Shown piece after piece: positions 16,610 to 24,518 of a DNA stretch of 64,000 nucleotides; the first letter of the stretch is position 1, and each line of letters begins with the position of its first letter. A program made the translations under genes and the position numbers. Origin of the DNA: Microvirga sp. VF16 (GTDB lineage: Bacteria; Pseudomonadota; Alphaproteobacteria; Rhizobiales; Beijerinckiaceae); assembly GCF_016864375.1 (NCBI RefSeq), contig NZ_CP069355.1, forward strand, positions 1,054,001-1,118,000. Direction: 5' to 3'. The notes under the pieces were generated by a model. That model was not told the origin of the DNA. It did not search any database and worked only from the letters and a program-made list of their open reading frames with translations.

Positions 16610-17461
16610 TCAGCCTGTGGTCGTGGCGACGGGCCTGCCAGGATCCTGGGTCCACTCTGACATCGAGCCATCATAGAGCGTCACTTCGGGACGCTTGAGC
16701 ACTTCCGAGAGGACGAACCAGTTCGTGGAGGCGAGGTGGCCGGTGTTGCAATAACTGACCACAGGCCCTGGCACAATCTGCTCGAACAATTGCTCGAGTT
16801 CCTTGACAGGGCGCAGGCGTCCCGTTCCCGGCTGGATGGCTCTGCTATGGTCCAAATGGATGGCGCCTGGCAGATGACCGGCGCGCACGACCTGCGGGCT
16901 CTTCTCACGGCCGTCGAACTGAGCCTGGGAGCGCCCATCGAGAAGCGCTACGTTGGCATGGGCAACAGCCTTCTCGACGGCATGGATCTCGGCTCGCAGA
17001 CTCCCTGTGAGCCGCACAGGATAAGGCTGGCGCGCCACCGGCGCAGACACGCCGACTTCCTCGAGACCGCCGGTTTCCCGCCACGCTTTGAATCCCCCGT
17101 CGAGGATCGACACCTGGCTGTGGCCGATGGTTTTGAGCGTCCAATAGACCCGGGCGGCTGCGCTGAAATCGGACGCGGCGTCCCCCGCCGAGACAATGAC
17201 CACATGGTGCCCGGGCGTCATTCCGATGCGACTCAGCAGGGCGGACAAATGGACGGCCTTGGGCAGCACGCCGCCGGCGCCCCCTTCAGTGACCCGCCAG
17301 CCATCGGCGGCGTAGTCGCTGTGAACGGCGCCAGGGATGTGCGCGGCCTCGAAGGCTTCTCGGCTCCCACTCTCAGTCGAACGAATGTCAACGACCAGGA
17401 CCGAAGCTTCTCCGAGATGGTCGGCAAGCCATTTGGTCGAAACAAGGGGTGAGGCAGTCAT
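16610..17461 (-). CDS. sseA: 3-mercaptopyruvate sulfurtransferase (tandem rhodanese)
   Basis: The protein has 283 residues with two rhodanese domains. The first (STKWLADHLGEASVLVVDIR, HIPGAVHSDY) is structural. The second ends with the active-site loop SYCNTGHLASTNWFVL, containing the catalytic Cys. It moves sulfane sulfur from mercaptopyruvate or thiosulfate to thiol acceptors. ATG 17461 is preceded by AGGA at good spacing. The gene follows the osmC-like gene by 18 bases and converges with metZ. The active-site loop is closer to GxTGHxAS-type thiosulfate enzymes than to CG[ST]G[VT], so the preferred donor is uncertain. Confidence 0.87.
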   Translation of the reverse strand: MTASPLVSTKWLADHLGEASVLVVDIRSTESGSREAFEAAHIPGAVHSDYAADGWRVTEGGAGGVLPKAVHLSALLSRIGMTPGHHVVIVSAGDAASDFSAAARVYWTLKTIGHSQVSILDGGFKAWRETGGLEEVGVSAPVARQPYPVRLTGSLRAEIHAVEKAVAHANVALLDGRSQAQFDGREKSPQVVRAGHLPGAIHLDHSRAIQPGTGRLRPVKELEQLFEQIVPGPVVSYCNTGHLASTNWFVLSEVLKRPEVTLYDGSMSEWTQDPGRPVATTTG

Positions 17462-17479
17462 GACGAGGGTCCTGACCAC

Positions 17480-17914
17480 TTATGCGGCGAGACGAGGATC
17501 GACGATCCAGGAATGCGTGATCTCCGCAACCTGACCGAGCATGATCGAGGCAGAGCAATACTTCTCCTTGGACAGCTGGATGGCACGCTCCACTTTCTCG
17601 GCGGATAATCCGTGTCCGGAGAGGCGGTACCTGAGGTGGATTGTCGTAAACACTTTTGGATCCGTCGGAGCACGCTCGGCGTCCACCTCGACCACGCAAT
17701 CAGTGACAAGCTCACGACCGCGTTTCAGGATAAGCACCACGTCGAAGGCCGTGCAGCCGGCCAACCCTAGCAGCATGAGCTCCATCGGGCGGATACCGAC
17801 ATTGCGGCCGCCGCTCTCCGGCGCACCATCCAGCACGATCGCGTGCCCGCTCCCGGATTCGCCCGTAAACATCATGCCCTCGACCCAGGACACGCGCGCT
17901 TTCATGCTGGTCAT
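17480..17914 (-). CDS. OsmC family peroxidase-like protein
   Basis: The protein has 144 residues. The two conserved OsmC/Ohr cysteines are present in GLAGCTAFDVVLIL and KEKYCSASIML, together with the conserved RPMELMLLGLAGC helix. OsmC-type proteins reduce organic peroxides or bind thiols. The start at 17914 (MTSMKARVSW) has AAGGAA upstream and is preferred to a TTG at 17944. It is placed between a peroxiredoxin and a sulfurtransferase on the same strand, which suggests a thiol/peroxide module tied to sulfur supply. Confidence 0.88.
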   Translation of the reverse strand: MTSMKARVSWVEGMMFTGESGSGHAIVLDGAPESGGRNVGIRPMELMLLGLAGCTAFDVVLILKRGRELVTDCVVEVDAERAPTDPKVFTTIHLRYRLSGHGLSAEKVERAIQLSKEKYCSASIMLGQVAEITHSWIVDPRLAA

Positions 17915-17993
17915 TTCGTTTCCTTGGACATGCGCATCGGCCAACCTGGGCGCTAGCGCAGTTGGACGCCGTGCGCAATTAAGCTGACGGCGC

Positions 17994-18015
17994 CCCTTTA
18001 CCGGTAAAGGGTTTT
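17994..18015. terminator. Palindromic hairpin between prx and osmC
   Basis: CCCTTTACCGGTAAAGGG is a perfect 18-base inverted repeat, followed on the plus strand by TTTT. It lies 30 bases beyond the leftward peroxiredoxin stop. The T-run is on the plus strand, so for the leftward genes it may act only as a stem or partial terminator. Confidence 0.5.
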
Positions 18016-18044
18016 CGCCCCTCGCTGGGGGTGGAGATATCGGA

Positions 18045-18713
18045 TCAGTTCACCTTCGCGGGCTGCGGCACGATGCGCAGATAGGGCTTCGGTGCTTTCC
18101 AGCCGCCCGGATACAGGTTCTTGGCTTCCTCGTCCGAAACCGAGCCGGCGATGATGACATCGTCACCCTGCTGCCAGTTCGCAGGCGTGGCGACCCGATG
18201 CTGGGCCGTCAGCTGGAGGGAATCGATGACGCGCAGCACTTCATCGAAGTTGCGGCCTGTGGTCATGGGATAGACCAGGACCAGCTTGATCTTCTTGTCG
18301 GGACCGATGATGAAGACATTGCGAACCGTCTGGTTGTCGGCGGCCGTCCGCCCTTCCGACGTTTCGCCCGCCTGGGCCGGGAGCATGCCATAGAGCTTGG
18401 AGATCTTGAGGTCCGGATCGCCGATAATCGGGTAGTTGACGGCGGCTCCCTGTGTCTCCTCGATGTCACGGGCCCAAGCCTCGTGCTTCTCGACGGGATC
18501 GACGGAAAAGCCGATGACGTTCACACCGCGGCGATCGAATTCGGGCTTGAGCCGCGCCACCTCGCCGAGTTCCGTCGTGCAGACGGGCGTGAAATTCTTC
18601 GGATGCGAGAACAGCACCGCCCAGGAATCGCCGATCCATTCATGGAAGCGAATGGGGCCTTCGGTTGTTGCCGTTTCGAAATCAGGGGCGATCTGGCCGA
18701 TTTGAAGTGTCAT
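18045..18713 (-). CDS. 1-Cys peroxiredoxin (Prx6 type)
   Basis: The protein has 222 residues. The peroxidatic Cys is in HPKNFTPVCTTELGEVARL. A long C-terminal extension (NWQQGDDVIIAGSVSDEEA, KPYLRIVPQP) marks the Prx6 class, and there is no resolving Cys in the usual AhpC position. It detoxifies hydrogen peroxide and organic peroxides. The upstream operator at 18962-18977 has the same orientation and spacing to TTGACT as the cysJ site, so this gene, and perhaps the two genes behind it, may belong to the sulfur regulon. Confidence 0.92.
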   Translation of the reverse strand: MTLQIGQIAPDFETATTEGPIRFHEWIGDSWAVLFSHPKNFTPVCTTELGEVARLKPEFDRRGVNVIGFSVDPVEKHEAWARDIEETQGAAVNYPIIGDPDLKISKLYGMLPAQAGETSEGRTAADNQTVRNVFIIGPDKKIKLVLVYPMTTGRNFDEVLRVIDSLQLTAQHRVATPANWQQGDDVIIAGSVSDEEAKNLYPGGWKAPKPYLRIVPQPAKVN

Positions 18714-18961
18714 GGCAGGGATCTTTCTCCGTTACGCGTGGGTTGGTCTCTGCGTCTGCAAGGCAGTGTGCAATCGAGTGGCCCGATCACGTGTGTTTCA
18801 TCGCTTCGCTACCAGTCACAAGGCGCATGTTACAGATCCTCATCCCGACTTCAGCCGTTTGATGCGCCTGAAATCGTGCCGGAAGCTCACTTGAAGCGGA
18901 GGAATGCACCTGCTGGCAGGAGTGGAGTGTCCGGCAGGAGGGGCACCAAGTCAATAAAAAT

Positions 18962-18977
18962 GTTCTTTTTACAGAAC
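18962..18977 (-). promoter_or_regulatory. Palindromic operator upstream of peroxiredoxin gene
   Basis: The plus strand reads GTTCTTTTTACAGAAC. Read leftward it is GTTCTGTAAAAAGAAC, followed by an AT-rich spacer and TTGACT, closely matching the cysJ promoter layout. It lies about 250 bases upstream of the peroxiredoxin start, so a long leader would be needed. It could also act on the rightward sbp operon. Confidence 0.5.
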
Positions 18978-19249
18978 AACATAGGATAGAAAAGTTTGCC
19001 AGCCAGGCCTTGTTTTGGAGAAGAATATTCTAAATGGTCCTCGTGTAGGCCTACTTTAAGCCCTTAAACCGCCTCTGCCGCAAATGCTCGAACGAATAAA
19101 AATTTATCATTCGCGACGAGGCCCGGTTTCAGAACAAACATACTGCAGCAATAGGGATGTGATAGAAGTTAATTCTATGAACCTGCGCCTACGTACTACG
19201 AAAGAACACAATACAGGCGGAAAACAACGAAGCAAGCGGCCGAGGTCAT
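18978..19249. other. Long leader/intergenic between prx and sbp
   Basis: AT-rich sequence without a convincing gene. Short reading frames here lack ribosome sites or recognisable sequence. Together with 18714-18961 it makes a regulatory gap of more than 500 bases between divergent units. Confidence 0.4.
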
Positions 19250-19279
19250 TTGACACTTGTTCTTTTTAGCGGATATTTC
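19250..19279 (+). promoter_or_regulatory. Putative sbp promoter with operator half site
   Basis: TTGACA (19250-19255) is followed at about 18 bases by TATTTC. Between them GTTCTTTTTAGCGGAT (19259-19274) matches the first ten bases of the cysJ operator, but the second GAAC arm is missing. The sbp start lies about 70 bases downstream. Confidence 0.5.
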
Positions 19280-19348
19280 TCAGCTCTGTCTGGGAGTATC
19301 GGTAGCTTGCTGCCCGCTCTCGCCTCGATTACAACCCGGGAGGGTAGA

Positions 19349-20410
19349 ATGCAGGGCAATCCTCGAGACATCGCTGGAGTGAAAAAACATTCTCCGTTGC
19401 GGTCCGTTCTACCGGCTATCGGTTTGGCTTTCATGGGGTACACGGGTCTTCTGACGCTCCCTAGCACTGCATCGGCCCAGTCGCAGCTGCTGAACGTGTC
19501 CTACGATCCGACGCGGGAACTCTACCGTGAGATCAATCGGGCCTTTGCAGATGACTGGAAGGCACGGACGGGTGAGACCGTCTCGATCCGGACATCCCAT
19601 GGCGGATCCGGCGCTCAGGCTCGTACGGTCATCGACGGCATCGACGCCGATGTGGTAACGCTTGGCATTCCGTCCGACATTGATGCGATCGCAAAAGCGA
19701 CAAAGAAGATCCCGTCCGACTGGCGCGGCAAGCTGCCCAACAACTCGCTGCCTTACACCTCGACCGTCGTCTTTCTCGTGCGCAAGGGCAATCCGAAAGG
19801 GATCAAGGACTGGGATGACCTTGTAAAGCCAGGCGTCCAGGTGATCACGCCCAATCCGAAAACGTCCGCGGGCGGGCGCTGGAATTTCCTGGCCGCCTGG
19901 GGCTATTCGCAGACCAAGAATGGCAATGCCGACAAGGCAAAGGAGTTCGTCACCGCCCTCTACAAGAACGTGCCGGTGCTCGATACGGGCGCCCGCGGAT
20001 CGACCGTGACCTTCGCCCAGCGCGGTCTCGGGGATGTTCTGCCGGCTTGGGAGAACGAAGCGTTCCTGGTGCTCGACGAATTCGGGCGCGACAAGTTCGA
20101 GATCGTGGTGCCGACGCTGTCGATCCTGGCCGAGCCGCCGGTCGCACTCGTCGAGGGCAATGTGGATGGCAAGGGCACGCGCAAGGTCGCTGAGGCCTTC
20201 CTCGGCTTCCTCTACACCGACAAGGCGCAGGCGATCTTTGCCAAGCATCATTACCGACCGATCAAGACCGAGGCTGCCAAGCCGGAGGATCTCGCGGCTC
20301 TACCGAACCTGAAGCTGTTCACGATCGCGTCGCTCCAGGGCAACTGGGACGACATTCAGAAAAACAATTTCGATTCCGGCGGGCTCTTCGATCAGATCAG
20401 CAAGCGCTGA
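19349..20410 (+). CDS. sbp: Sulfate/thiosulfate-binding periplasmic protein
   Basis: The protein has 353 residues. An N-terminal signal peptide ends near TASAQS (about residue 44). The mature protein begins LLNVSYDPTRELYREIN and contains the sulfate-site segments SHGGSGAQAR, YTSTVVFLVRKGNPKG and NPKTSAGGRWNFLAAWGY. It captures sulfate or thiosulfate in the periplasm for CysTWA. The start at 19349 has GGGAGGG upstream; an earlier in-frame ATG at 19250 overlaps the promoter. cysT begins 2 bases after its stop. Sbp and CysP cannot be told apart from sequence alone. Confidence 0.93.
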   Translation: MQGNPRDIAGVKKHSPLRSVLPAIGLAFMGYTGLLTLPSTASAQSQLLNVSYDPTRELYREINRAFADDWKARTGETVSIRTSHGGSGAQARTVIDGIDADVVTLGIPSDIDAIAKATKKIPSDWRGKLPNNSLPYTSTVVFLVRKGNPKGIKDWDDLVKPGVQVITPNPKTSAGGRWNFLAAWGYSQTKNGNADKAKEFVTALYKNVPVLDTGARGSTVTFAQRGLGDVLPAWENEAFLVLDEFGRDKFEIVVPTLSILAEPPVALVEGNVDGKGTRKVAEAFLGFLYTDKAQAIFAKHHYRPIKTEAAKPEDLAALPNLKLFTIASLQGNWDDIQKNNFDSGGLFDQISKR

Positions 20411-20412
20411 CC

Positions 20413-21261
20413 ATGAGTTCAGCCTTCTCTCTGCGTCTCAAGCAATCGAGCGTGCTGCCGGGCTTCGGCGTCACGCTCGGCTACACGCTGCTTTACCTTG
20501 GCTTGCTGGTGCTGCTGCCGCTCGGCGCGCTGGTGGTCAAGGCCTCAGGGATCGGGATCGCCGGGATTGCGGCAACTGCCACTGAACCCCGGGTCGCGGC
20601 TGCCCTTAAGACGAGTTTCAGCATCTCCTTCCTCGCCGCCGGCGTCGCGTCTCTCTTCGGGCTCCTGGTCGCGTGGGTTCTCACCCGCTACGATTTTCCG
20701 GGCCGCAAGCTCATCGATGCCATTGTCGATCTGCCTTTTGCCCTCCCGACGGCTGTCGCAGGCATTGCACTGGCCGCTCTTTACGCACCGAATGGCTGGG
20801 TGGGATCGCTTCTGGAGCCTCTGGGCCTCAAGGTGGCCTATACGCCCTTAGGGATCTTCATTGCACTGGTGTTCATCGGGCTCCCTTTTGCCGTCCGCAC
20901 CGTCCAGCCGCTGATTGCGGAAATCGAGCACGAGCTGGAGGAGGCCTCGGCCACCCTCGGCGCTTCGCGCTGGCACACCCTTTGGAAGGTTCTCCTGCCT
21001 CCGCTCTTTCCCGGCGTGCTGACCGGCTTCGCTCTGGCGTTCGCCCGCGCGGTCGGAGAATACGGATCGGTCATCTTCATTGCTGGGAACTTGCCGTATG
21101 TCTCTGAGATCGCCCCGCTGCTGATCGTGATCAAGCTGTCCGAGTATGACTATACCGGCGCGACGGTGATTGCGACGATCATGCTGGCGATCTCGTTCTC
21201 AGTGCTGCTGCTGATCAACCTGATCCAGGCCTGGAGCCGCAGGAGGTTCGGTCATGTCTGA
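20413..21261 (+). CDS. cysT: Sulfate ABC transporter permease CysT
   Basis: The protein has 282 residues with six predicted membrane helices. The EAA loop that docks to the ATPase is EEASATLGASRWHTLWKVL, followed by GEYGSVIFIAGN, characteristic of CysT/CysU. It forms the channel with CysW. The gene is two bases downstream of sbp and overlaps cysW by 8 bases, so the four importer genes are one operon. Confidence 0.95.
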   Translation: MSSAFSLRLKQSSVLPGFGVTLGYTLLYLGLLVLLPLGALVVKASGIGIAGIAATATEPRVAAALKTSFSISFLAAGVASLFGLLVAWVLTRYDFPGRKLIDAIVDLPFALPTAVAGIALAALYAPNGWVGSLLEPLGLKVAYTPLGIFIALVFIGLPFAVRTVQPLIAEIEHELEEASATLGASRWHTLWKVLLPPLFPGVLTGFALAFARAVGEYGSVIFIAGNLPYVSEIAPLLIVIKLSEYDYTGATVIATIMLAISFSVLLLINLIQAWSRRRFGHV

Positions 21262-22135
21262 TCTCAGCGCTGTTCTCGCTCCACCGGTTTCAGCGCAGCG
21301 GAGCGTCGTGACCGAGCATAAGCTGGTGCGACGGCTCGCCATCACGGTGGCCGTCGTCTTCCTGCTGCTGTTCCTGGTGTTGCCGCTCGTCGTCGTCTTC
21401 GTGGAAGCCTTCAGGCGAGGGCTCGGGGGCTTTCTTGCCGCCTTTCAGGAGGCGGATGCGCTGGCAGCAATCCAGCTGACCTTGACGGTTGCGGCCATCG
21501 CGGTGCCGGCGAACCTCGTCTTCGGCCTTGCGGCCTCCTGGGCCATCGCCAAGTTCGAGTTCAAGGGCAAGAGCCTGCTGATCACCCTGATCGATCTGCC
21601 GTTTTCGGTCTCACCGGTCGTATCAGGCCTGATCTATCTGCTTCTCTTCGGCGCCCAGGGCTTGTTCGGACCTTGGCTCATGGCCCATGGCATCAAGATT
21701 GCCTTTGCGCTGCCGGGCATCGTGCTCGCCACGATCTTCGTGACCTTTCCCTTCGTGGCGCGCCAGCTCATCCCGCTCATGCAGGAGCAGGGCACGGCGG
21801 AGGAAGAGGCTGCCTTGACGCTGGGTGCGAGCGGCTGGCGCACATTCCTCACCGTAACGCTGCCCAACATCAAATGGGGGCTGCTGTATGGCGTCCTTCT
21901 CTGCAATGCCCGCGCCATGGGAGAGTTCGGCGCCGTCTCCGTCGTTTCGGGACACATCCGCGGCCTGACCAACACCATCCCGCTTCACGTGGAGATTCTC
22001 TACAATGAGTACAACTTCGTTGCGGCCTTTGCCGTCGCCTCGCTCCTCGCGGGTCTCGCCCTCGTCACATTGGCGCTCAAGTCAAGTCTCGAATGGCGTC
22101 ATGGCGCCGATCTCGCCAGTGGCTCATCCCACTGA
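21254..22135 (+). CDS. cysW: Sulfate ABC transporter permease CysW
   Basis: The protein has 293 residues with six membrane helices. The EAA loop is EEEAALTLGASGWRTFLTV, followed by ARAMGEFGAVSVVSGHIRG, which separates CysW from CysT. It pairs with CysT in the inner membrane. The gene overlaps cysT by 8 bases at its start and cysA by 35 bases at its end. Confidence 0.95.
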   Translation: MSDLSAVLAPPVSAQRSVVTEHKLVRRLAITVAVVFLLLFLVLPLVVVFVEAFRRGLGGFLAAFQEADALAAIQLTLTVAAIAVPANLVFGLAASWAIAKFEFKGKSLLITLIDLPFSVSPVVSGLIYLLLFGAQGLFGPWLMAHGIKIAFALPGIVLATIFVTFPFVARQLIPLMQEQGTAEEEAALTLGASGWRTFLTVTLPNIKWGLLYGVLLCNARAMGEFGAVSVVSGHIRGLTNTIPLHVEILYNEYNFVAAFAVASLLAGLALVTLALKSSLEWRHGADLASGSSH

Positions 22136-23186
22136 GCGAAGCCAGGCGGTTGATATCCGCGTCGCCGGCGTGACGAAGGCGTTCGCAGGGTCGGCTGCTC
22201 TTCACGATGTGCACCTCGATGTCCGGCCCGGAGAACTCCTGGCGCTGCTTGGTCCCTCGGGTTCCGGCAAGACGACGCTCCTGCGCATCATTGCCGGGTT
22301 GGTGGAGGCTGATAACGGGCAAGTGTTTTTCGGAGGCGTGGATGCCACGTCTCTTTCCGTGCAGAAGCGTCAGGTGGGCTTTGTCTTTCAGCATTACGCG
22401 CTGTTCAAGCATATGAGCGTTGCCGACAACATCGGTTATGGGCTGCGGGTGCGCGAGCGGGCGAATCGCCCGTCCAAGGCCGAGATCCGGCGCCGCACCT
22501 CGGAGCTGCTCGATCTGGTCCAGCTCTCCGGCTATGAGAGCCGATTTCCGGCTCAGCTCTCCGGCGGGCAGCGCCAGCGGGTCGCCCTGGCGCGGGCGCT
22601 CGCCGTCGAGCCGCGCGTCCTGCTGCTCGACGAGCCCTTCGGAGCCCTCGACGCCAAGGTCCGCAAGGATCTGCGCGCCTGGTTGCGTGACATCCACGAG
22701 CGCACCGGCAAGACGACCGTCTTCGTCACACATGATCAGGATGAGGCTCTGGAATTGGCGGACCGGGTGGCGGTTCTTGATCGCGGGCATCTCGAGCAAG
22801 TTGGCAGCCCCGATGACGTGCAGGATCACCCCGCAACGCCGTTCGTGATGACCTTTCTCGGGCAGGCTGCTCGCTTCAATGCCGACATCCGCGATGGGCG
22901 GGCGCTGGTGAATGGAAAGCTAGTTCCCGTGGCTGCGCCGAAAGATACCATCGGACAAGCGAGCCTCTATTGCCGTCCATGGCATCTGAAGCCGGTACAC
23001 GCCGGCCATGGACACCATCAGGGCATCATCAGTGGCGTTCGGCGCCTGGGATCCATGCGCCGGATCGAGGTGTTGCAAGTGGATGGAACGAAGCTCGAGG
23101 TCGAGGTTCCACTTGTGACGAACCTGAGGGTCGGCGAGCAGATCGGCCTCGACATCCTGGACGGTGTGATCTTCCGGGACGGCTGA
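22101..23186 (+). CDS. cysA: Sulfate ABC transporter ATPase CysA
   Basis: The protein has 361 residues. It carries Walker A GPSGSGKTT, the Q-loop region FVFQHYALFKHM, signature LSGGQRQRVALARAL, Walker B LLLDEPFGALDA and the switch His in FVTHDQDEAL. The C-terminal TOBE-like regulatory part (about 240 onward) ends TNLRVGEQIGLDILDGVIF. It powers sulfate import. ATG 22101 (MAPISPVAH) is preferred; an upstream in-frame start at 22005 lies deep inside cysW. A second, diverged copy of its last 24 codons occurs at 23681. Confidence 0.94.
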   Translation: MAPISPVAHPTERSQAVDIRVAGVTKAFAGSAALHDVHLDVRPGELLALLGPSGSGKTTLLRIIAGLVEADNGQVFFGGVDATSLSVQKRQVGFVFQHYALFKHMSVADNIGYGLRVRERANRPSKAEIRRRTSELLDLVQLSGYESRFPAQLSGGQRQRVALARALAVEPRVLLLDEPFGALDAKVRKDLRAWLRDIHERTGKTTVFVTHDQDEALELADRVAVLDRGHLEQVGSPDDVQDHPATPFVMTFLGQAARFNADIRDGRALVNGKLVPVAAPKDTIGQASLYCRPWHLKPVHAGHGHHQGIISGVRRLGSMRRIEVLQVDGTKLEVEVPLVTNLRVGEQIGLDILDGVIFRDG

Positions 23187-23277
23187 ATACGACGGCATCA
23201 GGCACGGACCGTGACCGTGCTGACAGGACAACGGGATTGTGTCGCAACTATTGCCGCAGCTGAAAGGATCTCAGACC

Positions 23278-23682
23278 ATGGAATACTCTGTAGAAGCCAT
23301 CCCTGTATCAAGCATTGCGGGCATCTCACCGACAGCGGATGGGGCCTACATTGTCGTCAAACTTGTGGTTGATGGCGGCCAAGAGCTTGCGCTTGCCCTG
23401 CCCTACGATACAGGGATCGATCTTCTCCAGGCGTCATCTGCAGCCCTAGGCGAGGCCCTGCGGAGAAAGAGCACGGATCCGACCTCGATCCTCGTCACTC
23501 CTCTCGAATGGTGGTCATTTCAACCTATCCACGACAACCGGGTTCTCCTATCCCTCCGGCAACCCGGAGGCCTTGAGGTCAACCATATTCTCCATAAGGA
23601 CGCGATCACTCACATGAGAGAAGTACTGGATTCAGTTTTGGAGGACGTAGCTATCGGGACTCCACGCCAATTGAAAAACTAG
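23278..23682 (+). CDS. Hypothetical protein between cysA and its 3' remnant
   Basis: The protein has 134 residues starting MEYSVEAIPVSSIAGISPTA. It appears soluble and of mixed alpha/beta character, with a Trp pair (LEWWSFQP) and a helical C-terminus (AITHMREVLDSVLEDVAI). I recognise no family. ATG 23278 has AAAGGA upstream. It lies between intact cysA and a duplicate of the cysA 3' end, so it may have arrived through recombination between two cysA copies. It could be co-transcribed with the importer operon, 91 bases upstream. Confidence 0.6.
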   Translation: MEYSVEAIPVSSIAGISPTADGAYIVVKLVVDGGQELALALPYDTGIDLLQASSAALGEALRRKSTDPTSILVTPLEWWSFQPIHDNRVLLSLRQPGGLEVNHILHKDAITHMREVLDSVLEDVAIGTPRQLKN

Positions 23683-23753
23683 TGACGAACCTGAGGGTTG
23701 GCGGGCAGATCGGCCTGGACATCCTGGACGGTATGATCTTCCGCGAAGGCTGA
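23681..23753 (+). pseudogene. Remnant of a second cysA 3' end
   Basis: The frame reads TNLRVGGQIGLDILDGMIF and then REG-stop. This matches the end of CysA (23117-23186) with a few substitutions. The differences suggest a diverged paralogous cysA rather than a fresh duplication. Confidence 0.8.
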
Positions 23754-23759
23754 TATCTG

Positions 23760-24440
23760 ATGAGCACCGCCCGCATCTTTTTGCTTGCCCCCTCCCTGGC
23801 TCGTCTGATCGAGAAGGAGAGGGAAGGCCACCGCATCCGGCAGGGCTATTTCCCGGACCGCCCGGGCCGGGGCACTCATGTGCAGGTCGAGGGCGAGACG
23901 GGCCAGCTCATCCTGGCCGCCCATCAACCAACCGGCCCAGTCGAGCAGGCCACGGACATCCCCCGCTCCCACGCAGAGGCTCTGCTGGAGCTGACGGCCG
24001 GACGCGTGGAGTACCTGAGGGTCAGCCTGACCATTGACTCCCAACCGGTCACGATGCGCCGTTTCCTCACACCCGGACCGCTGGATTTGATCACCGTCCC
24101 CGTCGAGCCGAGCCAGCAGACCCGTACGTTTCAGCCCATGGCCTGGTTTGGTCCGGAGGTCACGGAAGACCCTGCTTACCAGGCCCGCTCCATGGCCCTG
24201 GCCGGGCGGCCGTCCGCGCCTGAGGTTGAGGTTACAGACGCGGCGCTCCACAGCCTGCTCGATAGCCTGGAGGGCCGCGTGGGGACTCATCAGCCACAAG
24301 CGGCTCCTCAACCGGTTGCAGCCTCGAAGTCAGCGGAGGCTGAGACCGAAGCGGACGATGAGCAGGATCTGACCGATCTTGAGATCGAGGATAGTGTCAT
24401 CCGGGAACTCGCCCGATCCCTGAGCCCTCGCCGGCGCTGA
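23760..24440 (+). CDS. Divergent CYTH-like protein
   Basis: The protein has 226 residues. Segment order follows the CYTH/triphosphate-tunnel fold: an N-terminal strand (ARIFLLAPSLARLI), HRIRQGYFPD like the IRQGYL strand, EYLRVSLTIDSQPVTMRRFL, LDLITVPVE, and MAWFGPEVTEDPAYQARSM, which resembles the W-G-EVT-D-RY end of CYTH domains. The ExExK metal/phosphate motif expected near the N-terminus is absent, so catalysis is doubtful. The last 60 residues are acidic and low-complexity. The assignment is by pattern only. It starts 6 bases after the cysA remnant stop. Confidence 0.45.
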   Translation: MSTARIFLLAPSLARLIEKEREGHRIRQGYFPDRPGRGTHVQVEGETGQLILAAHQPTGPVEQATDIPRSHAEALLELTAGRVEYLRVSLTIDSQPVTMRRFLTPGPLDLITVPVEPSQQTRTFQPMAWFGPEVTEDPAYQARSMALAGRPSAPEVEVTDAALHSLLDSLEGRVGTHQPQAAPQPVAASKSAEAETEADDEQDLTDLEIEDSVIRELARSLSPRRR

Positions 24441-24518
24441 TACGTCCGATGTGCGTTCAAATTCTCGGTGGGGCAAACGGCCCTGCGGAGCGGGCCGATT
24501 GAGCGCTTGCGACCCTGA

